Shown: positions 1 through 6,858 of the stretch, in pieces
Numbering within the stretch: position 1 is the stretch's first letter
Layout of the letters: every line of letters begins with the position of its first letter
Origin: CAZALT01 sp964485515
GTDB taxonomy: Bacteria; Actinomycetota; Acidimicrobiia; Acidimicrobiales; Acidimicrobilacustridaceae
Direction of reading: 5' to 3'
Length of the DNA stretch: 7,808 nt
Assembly (NCBI GenBank): GCA_964485515.1
Contig: CAZALT010000162.1
Span: 1-7,808, forward strand
The notes under the pieces: model-generated
Told to the model about the DNA's origin: nothing
Seen by the model: the letters and a program-made list of their open reading frames with translations, nothing else
Databases searched by the model: none
Translations under genes and position numbers: made by a program

Positions 1-365
1 GCTGGTTCGATCGTGGCGGGTGACCAGTCGCGGATGTCGGCCTTGCGCCGCTTGGGCCGCTTGGTCCGGCGGATCGGCTTGGACCGTCCGCTGTCTCCGC
101 CGGAGGCTTTCGGGAAGGCATGGACCTTGCGGAGGTTGGCCGACATCACGAGCACGGTGGAGAACACGAAGCAGGCGGTGTAGCCGCGGACCCGACGTCG
201 CATGGGATCGCCAAGCGCTTCGTGGTTGGCGTCCTTCACGAAGCCGTTGAACCCTTCCATCGTGTTCCTCGCCGTTGCGTAGACGGAGCGCCACTCGGGT
301 GTCCCGAACGCGAGCGTCTGGCCGTACCTCACCTCGACGTTCGGCGGGAACCTCTCGGCGCTGAT
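1..365 (-). pseudogene. Transposase C-terminal fragment (truncated at its 5' side, runs off window)
   Basis: Read on the minus strand, the frame with codons at positions divisible by 3 is open from 431 down to base 1 and encodes recognisable residues such as VEVRYGQTLAFGTPEW, then RNTMEGFNGFVKD, then RRRVRGYTA and SANLRKVHAF, followed by a basic tail. From memory this pattern (YxQxLxFGTPEW, RNTxEGFNGFxKD, RRRxRG, ANxRK) matches the C-terminal part of a DDE-type transposase common in actinobacteria. There is no start codon before the first Met inside RNTMEG, and the N-terminal catalytic part is missing: upstream of about 365 the DNA is the 3' end of the fic gene read in another frame. It is therefore a remnant, not a working gene. 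The far end of the protein lies left of the window. Family assignment rests on recognition only. Confidence 0.6.
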
Positions 366-1834
366 TCCATTGACGTCGGCGGCCTGATCTTGAGACGCTT
401 GGCGCTTTCTGGTTCTTCGAACGCGTTGGTCTCAGACAGCTCGGCGAGAGCGCTGGGGAAGTCCGAGAAGTCGATCGAGGCTGTGTAGTCATTGGCGTAT
501 CGCAGGGACTTGATGAGCAGAGACGGGTTGTCATCTCTGCTGGCCAGGCGGAGACCATCGAGGTAGTCGTTTCGGAAGACGATCGGAATGATCGTGCGGC
601 ACTCGTGGCCGGCGACAAGTTCGGCGTTCATCATCGCTCGGGCGAGACGTCCGTTTCCGTCGGTGAAGGGGTGGATCTCCGACACGAGGAACATCGTGTA
701 GACGGATCGTTCCCAAGCTGTGTCGAGATCATCGAGACGGGCGAAGCCTTCGATGAGTGTGCCGTTGACAAGACCTGGGGCAACGAAGACGGTGTTGCCG
801 GCTTGGTTTGCCAGCGTCTTGAACACACCGGGCCCTACCTCGGGACGGCCGCCCATGATGACGCGATGTCTCTCCTGGAGCAGGTCGATGAACTCCGAGG
901 GTCTCGTCGCGAGGCGCGCCATCTCCTGCTCGTCGGATACGAGCTCGTAGGCACCTTCGAGGTCGTGGCTGTCGGCTGGGCGCTCAGGTAGCACCAAGCC
1001 CTCGTAGACGATGCCGCGAGCATCCTCGATCGTGAATTTTGTTCCTTCGATGTAGTTCGAGAAGTAGGCCTCGAAGAACGGAACGAGTCTTTGGCGTTCA
1101 GGATCATGGCGGTTGTGTTGAGGAGCAGAGTTCCTCAACGCGTCGATCACCAGATCGAAGCGCTCCACGCAGCGTTGATCGTAGGGTCGGCCCTGCTGTC
1201 GAGCTTCGAGCGCCGGGGACCTGAGCGCACCCTCGGCTTCCCGTGTGCCGATAGCGACGCCGATGAGCTGCCTCAGTCTGGCGAGGTCGGCTTCCTTCAC
1301 GCCGAGATTCGAGGCCACCGCTTCGGCCTGCTCGCGGAACTGAGCAAGACGCTCCAGGGAGTTGTCGGCTGCCAGTTGGTCGATCCACGTCGCAAGCTCT
1401 TGCTCATCGAGGGTGCGTCTCGGTCGGTCTGTTCGCCGTCGCCTCGACGGCGCCATGTTCTCGGCGAGCACCCGACCGCGCGAAGCAACGTACAGGTCTG
1501 GGTTCAGTGGAAGGTCGCCGTCAAGGGGGCCGGGACCATTTCTGGCCGTGATGGTCAAGCCGGGTAGCTCGACCTCCTTGGCGCGTTCAGGACGCGACAG
1601 CCACAGGAAGCCGTCGGTGGGGGTGCCGGTCGGCCCCGACCGATCGGTGATGACGGAGCCCGGAAACAGTCTGCCGGTGATGGTCGACCAGTTCTCGGAC
1701 ACGACGTCCGCGGGATCTCGTTCGACGCTGGTGGTGTAGACGCCGGTGGCAAGTCGGGCCGCCTCGCCGCGGCGCACCATCCTGGTGATGGTTGCCGAGG
1801 AGAGGTCTTTGGCGAAGAAGACTTCGTTATCCAC
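329..1834 (-). CDS. Fic-domain protein AMP-transferase with AbiEi-like N-terminal DNA-binding domain
   Basis: Predicted 501-residue enzyme that transfers AMP (or another nucleotide moiety) to hydroxyl groups of target proteins. The active-site loop HPFTDGNGR (residues 388-396) is intact: His388 is the catalytic base, Asp392 binds the metal, Asn394/Arg396 hold phosphates. The motif SNYIEG (259-264) fits the inhibitory (S/T)xxxE(G/N) helix placed before the core (class II Fic), with Glu263 as the blocking residue, so the enzyme should be autoinhibited. The flap region is near NTVFVAP (347-353). Residues about 8-36 (TITRMVRRG...LATGVYTT) resemble the winged-helix start of AbiEi-type antitoxins; 130-140 is a basic linker. 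Start is GTG at 1834, preceded by a weak GGGACGGGG. The last dozen residues are out-of-frame transposase DNA, so the native C-terminus, probably ending near AKRLKI (478-483), has been altered. It stands alone, with an AT-rich promoter. Target unknown. Confidence 0.88.
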   Translation of the reverse strand: MDNEVFFAKDLSSATITRMVRRGEAARLATGVYTTSVERDPADVVSENWSTITGRLFPGSVITDRSGPTGTPTDGFLWLSRPERAKEVELPGLTITARNGPGPLDGDLPLNPDLYVASRGRVLAENMAPSRRRRTDRPRRTLDEQELATWIDQLAADNSLERLAQFREQAEAVASNLGVKEADLARLRQLIGVAIGTREAEGALRSPALEARQQGRPYDQRCVERFDLVIDALRNSAPQHNRHDPERQRLVPFFEAYFSNYIEGTKFTIEDARGIVYEGLVLPERPADSHDLEGAYELVSDEQEMARLATRPSEFIDLLQERHRVIMGGRPEVGPGVFKTLANQAGNTVFVAPGLVNGTLIEGFARLDDLDTAWERSVYTMFLVSEIHPFTDGNGRLARAMMNAELVAGHECRTIIPIVFRNDYLDGLRLASRDDNPSLLIKSLRYANDYTASIDFSDFPSALAELSETNAFEEPESAKRLKIRPPTSMESAPRGSRRTSR

Positions 1835-1855
1835 GCTTTTCGACCCCGTCCCGGT

Positions 1856-1903
1856 TGAAATATGTAGATAAGGTACCTCTTTGAATGAAATATGTATATA
1901 GGG
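1856..1903 (-). promoter_or_regulatory. AT-rich promoter/operator of fic with two 18-bp direct repeats
   Basis: TGAAATATGTAGATAAGG (1856-1873) and TGAAATATGTATATAGGG (1886-1903) match at 16 of 18 positions and start exactly 30 bp apart, close to three helical turns, so a protein could bind both on one face of the DNA. The patch is conspicuously AT-rich in GC-rich surroundings and lies 22-69 bp before the fic start codon. On the minus strand each repeat contains -10-like hexamers (TATCTA at 1870-1865, TATATA in the distal copy); no good -35 is visible. Inference: promoter plus operators, possibly bound by the AbiEi-like N-terminus of the Fic protein itself. Confidence 0.55.
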
Positions 1904-1927
1904 AGTCCTCTCCGACCCTCAGTGTGA

Positions 1928-2071
1928 CAACGCTCGGACGAAAGCCCGCTCATCGAGCGGGACCTCGGATTCTCCACCGCTGAGGCCGACCGAGCGATCG
2001 ACCAGCTCGCCGAGACCGGCGTCGTGTTTCGCTTTCCCCGGTCCGTCGTCTCGACAAGGGAGGGTTCGTGA
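1928..2071 (+). pseudogene. Start-less C-terminal coding remnant, possibly winged-helix
   Basis: The 47-codon frame running from just after a TGA at 1925-1927 to the TGA at 2069-2071 has strongly GC-biased third positions and reads like protein, with a segment DLGFSTAEADRAIDQLAETG followed by VVFRFPRSVVSTREGS. A helix ending in a Gly turn and then beta-prone residues would suit the recognition helix and wing of a winged-helix domain, but I do not recognise a family. There is no ATG, and the only in-frame GTG is late, so the beginning has been lost. It faces away from fic and may be the tail of a gene disrupted when the fic segment arrived. It could also be a chance open frame in GC-rich DNA. 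Confidence 0.35.
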
Positions 2072-2082
2072 TCAACGTACGT

Positions 2083-2102
2083 AGACATGGGCTGGCATGT
2101 CT
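2083..2102. repeat. Perfect 7-bp inverted repeat, 6-nt loop
   Basis: AGACATG (2083-2089) and CATGTCT (2096-2102) are exact complements around GGCTGG. It lies 12 bp after the stop of the plus-strand remnant, so it could be that gene's old terminator hairpin (no T-tract follows) or a recombination or protein-binding site. Function is a guess. Confidence 0.35.
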
Positions 2103-2264
2103 GTGCTCGACGACACCACCCAGTTCGGGGTCTCACCGAGGGATCGTCGGACCGGTAGCTGGGAGTCGGATGGTTGTCGCCCAGCGACGAGTCGCGTCGT
2201 CGAACCAGCCGGACCGCACCCGCGACCGGCTCGGCGCCGCCCAAGACCGGGCGCGCCGAAACAT

Positions 2265-2284
2265 GGCGCCTACGACATGGCGCC
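2265..2284 (-). terminator. Possible hairpin terminator after the dksA-like gene
   Basis: GGCGCC at 2265-2270 and again at 2279-2284 can pair across an 8-nt loop. The hairpin begins 5 bp beyond the stop codon of the minus-strand dksA-like gene, a position that suits transcription termination. There is no U-run, as is common for hairpin terminators in high-GC actinobacteria. Because GGCGCC is its own complement, a six-base match of this kind also arises by chance. Confidence 0.3.
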
Positions 2285-2289
2285 GACCG

Positions 2290-2634
2290 TCAGGCGCAGC
2301 GGATGCAGGTGCGGGCCGCGGGAACGGCCTCGAGGCGTTCGGGAGCAATCACGTCGCCGCACACGTCGCACCGACCGTAGGAGCCGGCCTCGAGCCGGCC
2401 GAGAGCGTCGTTGATCTCGGCCAGCTCTGAGGCCAGCAAGCTGTGGCGGGCACCGTCGATCTCGCGTTGCTGGTAGGCCGCGAGGTGCTCGGTCTCACCG
2501 ATGGTCTGGGTGGGTGCAGCGGCGCCGTCTTCGTCGTCGACCGGTCGGAGTGCTTCGACGAGCTCGACGCGTCGTCGCTCGAGCTGGGCTCGCAGGGCGG
2601 CGGTGTCGGGTTCGAGGTGAGTGGTCGCGGTCAT
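2290..2634 (-). CDS. DksA/TraR-family C4 zinc-finger protein
   Basis: 114-residue protein of the DksA/TraR family, whose members bind in the RNA polymerase secondary channel and alter transcription initiation, in some species together with ppGpp. A helical, charged N-terminal part (about 8-82, including QLERRRVELVEALR and LLASELAEINDALGRLEAGSYG) precedes a zinc finger CDVC...CIRC with cysteines at 89, 92, 110 and 113 (CxxC-x17-CxxC), the family signature. It is shorter than E. coli DksA (about 151 residues) and typical of the short actinobacterial members. The ATG at 2634 has a good Shine-Dalgarno, GGAG at 2643-2640 with a 5-nt gap. It is divergent from the XRE/cupin regulator and probably monocistronic. 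Whether it binds polymerase or has another role cannot be told from sequence. Confidence 0.87.
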   Translation of the reverse strand: MTATTHLEPDTAALRAQLERRRVELVEALRPVDDEDGAAAPTQTIGETEHLAAYQQREIDGARHSLLASELAEINDALGRLEAGSYGRCDVCGDVIAPERLEAVPAARTCIRCA

Positions 2635-2663
2635 GGCTGCTCCGTTCCGCAGATGAACCGTTG

Positions 2664-2677
2664 ACCATAGCGATGGT
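2664..2677. promoter_or_regulatory. Inverted repeat in the divergent intergenic region (candidate operator)
   Basis: ACCAT-AGCG-ATGGT is a perfect dyad in the 85-bp gap between the dksA-like gene and the regulator gene, flanked by a second overlapping pair GAACC (2655-2659) and GGTTC (2675-2679). Lying between two divergent starts, it could be an operator for the XRE-type regulator. Five-base arms are weak evidence. Confidence 0.25.
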
Positions 2678-2685
2678 TCTCATTG

Positions 2686-2719
2686 TTGCGGTCAGATATA
2701 GCAGGGCTAATGTCTGGCC
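2686..2719 (+). promoter_or_regulatory. Predicted leaderless promoter of the XRE/cupin regulator-gdhA pair
   Basis: TTGCGG (2686-2691), a 16-bp spacer and TAATGT (2708-2713) fit a sigma-70-type promoter. Only six bases separate the -10 box from the ATG at 2720, so transcription would begin at or next to the start codon. No Shine-Dalgarno precedes the ATG, which agrees with a leaderless mRNA. Confidence 0.5.
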
Positions 2720-4137
2720 ATGGTCAGCGACGTGCCATCCCGCGGGGCGACCCCCGCGGAGACCGGACCCGACTCGTCCGGGGATCGAGCTGACCGAGTC
2801 AGCTCGTCTTCGGGCATCCCGAGCCTCGACGGGCTCCTCGGCGACGGACTCGTGGCCGGAGACAACGTGGTGGTCAGCGCCCCGACCGCGATCGGCACCG
2901 CCATGGCCGATGCCTTCGCCCGCCAGCAGCCGGCGACCACGGCGTGGGTGAGCTTCTCCGCCGGGTCGCCACCGCCCGGCGTCGAGGCGCTGGTGATCGA
3001 TCCCGCCGTCGTGGCCGACGACCCCGAGGCGGTCGTCGTGGCCATCACCGAGGTGGCCCGCCGTCGACCCCGCGTGGTGATCGAAGGGCTCGAGGCGGTC
3101 TACGACCGCTGCGGCGCGGTCGTCGCCGTCGACCTGTACCGCCAGAGCTGTCCCCGGCTCTTCGACGACGGCGCCTACGCCCTCTGGCCCATCAGCGCCG
3201 GTGCCCTGCCCCCGTCGGTGGTGACCCAGATCAGCCGGATCGCCCAGTGCGTGTTCGAGCTGCGCACCGACTCGATCCGCATCGCCAAAGCCGAGGGACG
3301 ACCGCCGGGCATCGAGGGCGCCGTTGCCGAGCTGCGCTGGGACGGCGTCGACGACCTCCCTCGGATCGGGCGCGAGCTCGTGCTGGGGCGGCTCGGCGAG
3401 GGTCTCCGGAGGCTCCGACGCGATCGGGGCCTCACCCAGCGCGACCTCGCCGAGGCGGCCGGTGTCACCCCGGCGGCCATCTCCCAAGCCGAAGCGGGCC
3501 GACGCGGCCTGTCGATCGAGACCCTCGTGCCCATGTGCGACCGGCTCGGGATCGGACTCGACGACCTGTTCGGGGCCCACACCCGCAACCGCCACATCCT
3601 CGCCCGCCGCGAACGCGGTGAAGACCTCGGAGCGGTCTCGGCGCTGCTCGACTCCGCCGGCGGGCCGGCGCGGGTGTTCCGCGTCGAGCTGGAGCCCCGC
3701 GAGAGCGCCACGCCCCCGGCGACCTTCCCGGGCACCCAGCTCGTCCTCGTGTCCAGCGGGCTCCTGCTCGTCGACCTCGGCGACGACACACCTGTCATGC
3801 GCGCCGGTGATGCGCTCACCGTGCTGGACCGACCCGTGCAGGGCTGGACCAACCTCGGACCGGGACCGGCCGAGGCGTTCTGGGTCGTGCTCGCAGGGTC
3901 GGCCCGGACCCTCACGGCGCTCGACCCGAGCCCGATCACGCCACCGGCGGTCTCGACGCCCGTGGTCACGACACGAGCGACCGCAGCACGAGCGCCGACG
4001 ACACGAGCGACCGCGACGCCGGCAACCGCGGCCGGCCCGACCGAGATGACCCACACGACCGAGATGACCCACACGACCGAGATGACCGCCGCGGCTACCA
4101 CGACGGCGATCGCAACCGACCCGACGAGGGAGACCTG

Positions 4138-4138
<1 letters not shown>
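2720..4138 (+). CDS. XRE-family regulator with degenerate KaiC/RecA-like N-terminus, cupin-like domain and Thr-rich tail
   Basis: 472-residue probable transcriptional regulator with four parts. Residues 31-205 resemble a KaiC/RAD55-type RecA fold (GIPSLDGLLGDGLVAGDNVV), but the P-loop position reads APTAIGTA (54-61) without the Lys, and the Walker B strand reads RVVIEGLEAV with Glu for Asp, so ATP hydrolysis is unlikely. Residues 224-284 are a clear XRE helix-turn-helix (LRRLRRDRGLTQRDLAEAAG, then TPAAISQAEAG). Residues about 315-395 look like a small cupin barrel; it has no His, so it should not bind metal. Residues 404-472 are a Thr/Ala/Pro-rich, probably disordered tail with TEMTHT repeats. 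The ATG at 2720 follows a -10 box by 6 nt and has no Shine-Dalgarno. The stop overlaps the gdhA start by one base (TGATG), so it is probably coupled to and may control gdhA. HTH is certain; the N-terminal fold is inferred. Confidence 0.8.
3968..4014 (+). repeat. 17-bp direct repeat in the regulator's tail-coding region
   Basis: ACGACACGAGCGACCGC occurs at 3968-3984 and 3998-4014, a 30-bp offset that keeps frame. It encodes part of the Thr/Ala/Arg-rich tail and lies just upstream of the 18-bp tandem array, suggesting the tail grew by local duplication. Confidence 0.7.
4038..4087 (+). repeat. 18-bp in-frame tandem repeat, about 2.8 copies
   Basis: The unit CGACCGAGATGACCCACA is exact at 4038-4055 and 4056-4073, with a 14-base partial third copy at 4074-4087. 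It encodes repeated TEMTHT at residues 441-456 of the regulator. Being a multiple of three, copy-number changes would alter tail length without frameshift. Confidence 0.9.
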
Positions 4139-5472
<1,334 letters not shown>

Positions 5473-5492
5473 CCGACCGCGTCACGACCGCG

Positions 5493-5604
5493 GTTGCCGC
5501 GTTGCCGCGTTGCCGCGTTGCCGGGTTGTCGGGTTGTCGGGTTGCCGGGTTGCCGGGTTGTCGGGTTGCCGGGTTGTCGGGTCGCCGCGTTGCCGGGTTG
5601 CCGG
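5493..5604 (+). repeat. Minisatellite: 14 copies of an 8-bp unit, potential G-quadruplex array
   Basis: From 5493 to 5604 the sequence is 14 uninterrupted 8-base units of consensus GTTGYCGS: GTTGCCGC three times, then mixed GTTGCCGG and GTTGTCGG, one GTCGCCGC variant (5581-5588), and GTTGCCGG twice. Phase never slips. The CGG/G junctions make GGG tracts every 8 bases at 5523, 5531, 5539, 5547, 5555, 5563, 5571 and 5579, separated by 5-nt loops, meeting the G3-N(1-7) G-quadruplex rule twice over on the plus strand. It sits between the gdhA stop (20 bp downstream of it) and fhaA (35 bp upstream of it). The unit length is not a multiple of 3 and the frame through it is not a gene. Confidence 0.95.
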
Positions 5605-5606
5605 TG

Positions 5607-5620
5607 GCCCACGGGTGGGC
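5607..5620 (+). terminator. Short GC dyad between the repeat array and fhaA
   Basis: GCCCAC-GG-GTGGGC is a perfect dyad directly after the 8-bp repeat array and 19 bp before the fhaA start. It might form a small hairpin ending gdhA transcription, or be an operator over the fhaA promoter. The loop is very tight and no T-run follows, so terminator is only one reading. Confidence 0.25.
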
Positions 5621-5625
5621 GCCGG

Positions 5626-5639
5626 TATCGTGTTGCGCC
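5626..5639 (+). promoter_or_regulatory. Predicted leaderless -10 box of fhaA
   Basis: TATCGT (5626-5631) lies 8 bases before the GTG start at 5640, and the bases between (GTTGCGCC) contain no Shine-Dalgarno. This spacing puts the transcription start at or next to the start codon. No convincing -35 box is seen. Confidence 0.4.
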
Positions 5640-6299
5640 GTGGGACTCAAGGGATTCGAACGCAAGCTCGAGCACGCCGTCGAGGGAACCTTCGCGCGCG
5701 TGTTCAAGAGCGGGCTTCGCCCCGTCGAGCTGGGCCGCCGCCTCACCCGCGAGATGGACGATCGCCGTTCCGTCGACGTGCGGGGTCGCACCGTCGTGCC
5801 CAACGCGTTCACGTTCGCCATCAGCCAGGACGACCTCGACCAGTTCGCCGACATCACCGAGACGCTCAGCCGCGAGCTGTGCGATGCCGCCCGCGAGCAC
5901 GCCCGGGACGAGAACTACGCCTTCCTCGGGCCGGTGACCGCCGACATCGTCGCGTCGGACCGTCAGACCCGGGGCACGTTCTCGCTCACCTCCCGCATGA
6001 AGGAAGGCCCGTTCGGCGCAGGAGCGGGCTCGCTCCTGCTGCCCACCAACGAGCGCTATCAGCTCGGTGACCAGCCCATCGCCATCGGACGGTCACCCGA
6101 GTGCGAGATCACGATCATGGACAGCAACGTCAGTCGTCGACACGCCGAGATCCAGCCGCGGGGTGACGGGTTCGTCCTCGTCGACCTCGGCTCCACCAAC
6201 GGCACCCGCGTCAACGGTGTCCGCGTCGCCGAGCGCGAGCTGCGCGACGGCGACGAGCTCGCCTTCGGCACCACGCGGATGGTGTTCCAGGCCTCGTGA
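5640..6299 (+). CDS. fhaA: FhaA: DUF3662 plus FHA domain signalling protein
   Basis: 219-residue cytoplasmic protein. Residues 1 to about 110 are the DUF3662 domain typical of FhaA (MGLKGFERKLEHAVEGTFAR, then FKSGLRPVELGRRLTREMDD, then VPNAFTFAIS). Residues about 130-219 are an FHA domain that binds phosphothreonine: GR (150-151), S165 and H168 in SNVSRRHAE, and GSTNGTRVNG (184-193). In mycobacteria FhaA is a PknB-linked regulator of peptidoglycan synthesis that binds phosphorylated MviN/MurJ. The GTG at 5640 is chosen because the family begins MGLxxFExxLE; the same frame stays open far upstream through gdhA but that part is not protein-like for this family. At 219 residues it is under half the length of M. 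tuberculosis FhaA (about 527), lacking the long disordered linker between the domains. First gene of the fhaA-fhaB-pstP string. Confidence 0.93.
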   Translation: MGLKGFERKLEHAVEGTFARVFKSGLRPVELGRRLTREMDDRRSVDVRGRTVVPNAFTFAISQDDLDQFADITETLSRELCDAAREHARDENYAFLGPVTADIVASDRQTRGTFSLTSRMKEGPFGAGAGSLLLPTNERYQLGDQPIAIGRSPECEITIMDSNVSRRHAEIQPRGDGFVLVDLGSTNGTRVNGVRVAERELRDGDELAFGTTRMVFQAS

Positions 6300-6361
6300 C
6301 GGCTCCCATCACGAGCCGGTGCGCTCCGGCCCGCCGTGCCGTCCACGCGACGGCCGACCGG

Positions 6362-6375
6362 TAGGCTCGCCCGTC
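6362..6375 (+). promoter_or_regulatory. Predicted leaderless -10 box of fhaB
   Basis: TAGGCT (6362-6367) is followed by 8 bases (CGCCCGTC) and the GTG start of fhaB at 6376, with no Shine-Dalgarno between. The layout repeats that of fhaA and suggests a separate leaderless promoter in the 76-bp gap between fhaA and fhaB. TAGGCT is a weak -10 and no -35 is evident. Confidence 0.35.
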
Positions 6376-6858
6376 GTGTCTGAGCAGCTGTTGTTCGTCC
6401 TCAAGCTGTGCCTGCTCGCGCTGCTGTACCTGTTCTTCTACCGGGTCGTGCGGGCGGTGTGGGCCGAGCTGAAGGCCCCGCAGCGGGCACCGGTGGCCGT
6501 TGCGCAGGCGACGCCGGTCAAGCCGACGCGCAAGGACCGCAAACGCGACAAGGCCGCTCCCGTCAAGACACCGGCGCGGCTCGTCGTCGCCGAACCCGCC
6601 TCGCGCAAGGGGATCTCCTACACGCTGGGGGCCGAGGCCACGGTGGGCCGGGCCGCGGGCTGCCAGATCCCGCTCGACGACTCCTTCGTCTCCCAGCTGC
6701 ACGCCCGGGTCTTCCAGCGCGACGGCACCTGGTTCCTCGAGGACCTCGGCTCCACCAACGGCACGCTGCTCAACAAGCGAAAGGTCGGCGCGCCCGTCCC
6801 GTTGCGCAAAGCCGACCGCATCCAGATCGGCAACACCGTTCTGGAGCTCGAGCCGTGA
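6376..6858 (+). CDS. fhaB: FhaB (FipA-like): membrane-anchored FHA protein
   Basis: 160 residues. Residues about 5-27 (LLFVLKLCLLALLYLFFYRV) form one transmembrane helix, followed by a basic, Pro/Lys-rich linker (34-67) and a cytoplasmic FHA domain (about 68-160). Phosphothreonine-reading residues are intact: GR (91-92), S106 and H109 in SFVSQLHARV, and GSTNGT (125-130). Size and layout match M. tuberculosis FhaB/FipA (about 155 residues), which links Ser/Thr-kinase signalling to the divisome. The GTG at 6376 is chosen because the protein then begins directly before the membrane helix; longer in-frame starts would add unrelated, Ser/Arg-rich sequence overlapping fhaA. Its stop overlaps the pstP start by four bases (GTGA), so the two are translationally coupled. 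It has no N-terminal ETTS phosphorylation motif, which argues against GarA. Confidence 0.92.
   Translation: MSEQLLFVLKLCLLALLYLFFYRVVRAVWAELKAPQRAPVAVAQATPVKPTRKDRKRDKAAPVKTPARLVVAEPASRKGISYTLGAEATVGRAAGCQIPLDDSFVSQLHARVFQRDGTWFLEDLGSTNGTLLNKRKVGAPVPLRKADRIQIGNTVLELEP

Larger units (their letters stand above)
2072..2289. other. Non-coding stretch between the remnant and dksA-like gene
   Basis: No frame here reads like a conserved protein; open frames are Arg/Pro-rich and typical of random GC-rich DNA. Together with the preceding promoter and remnant it makes about 455 bp without a solid intact gene (1835-2289). What can be seen: a perfect inverted repeat AGACATG-GGCTGG-CATGTCT at 2083-2102, and repeated ACATGGCGCC at 2261-2270 and 2275-2284. 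No tRNA or riboswitch was recognised. Confidence 0.5.

Noticed and set aside
120..488. Plus-strand open frame across the left end
   Set aside because: It is antisense to the transposase fragment and the Fic C-terminus, both of which have recognisable residues; its own translation has none.
1945..1961. Inverted repeat CCCGCTC-ATC-GAGCGGG as a terminator
   Set aside because: It lies inside the coding remnant, has only a 3-nt loop and no T-run; complementary GC-rich codons explain it adequately.
2097..2414. Plus-strand open frame of about 105 codons
   Set aside because: Arg/Pro-rich without family features, partly antisense to the dksA-like gene, and no Shine-Dalgarno.
5493..5604. CRISPR-like array
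   Set aside because: The repeats are contiguous 8-mers without spacers; it is a minisatellite.
6376..6858. Calling this FHA protein GarA because gdhA is nearby
   Set aside because: It has an N-terminal transmembrane helix, no ETTS-type phosphorylation motif, and sits directly before pstP, all pointing to FhaB.
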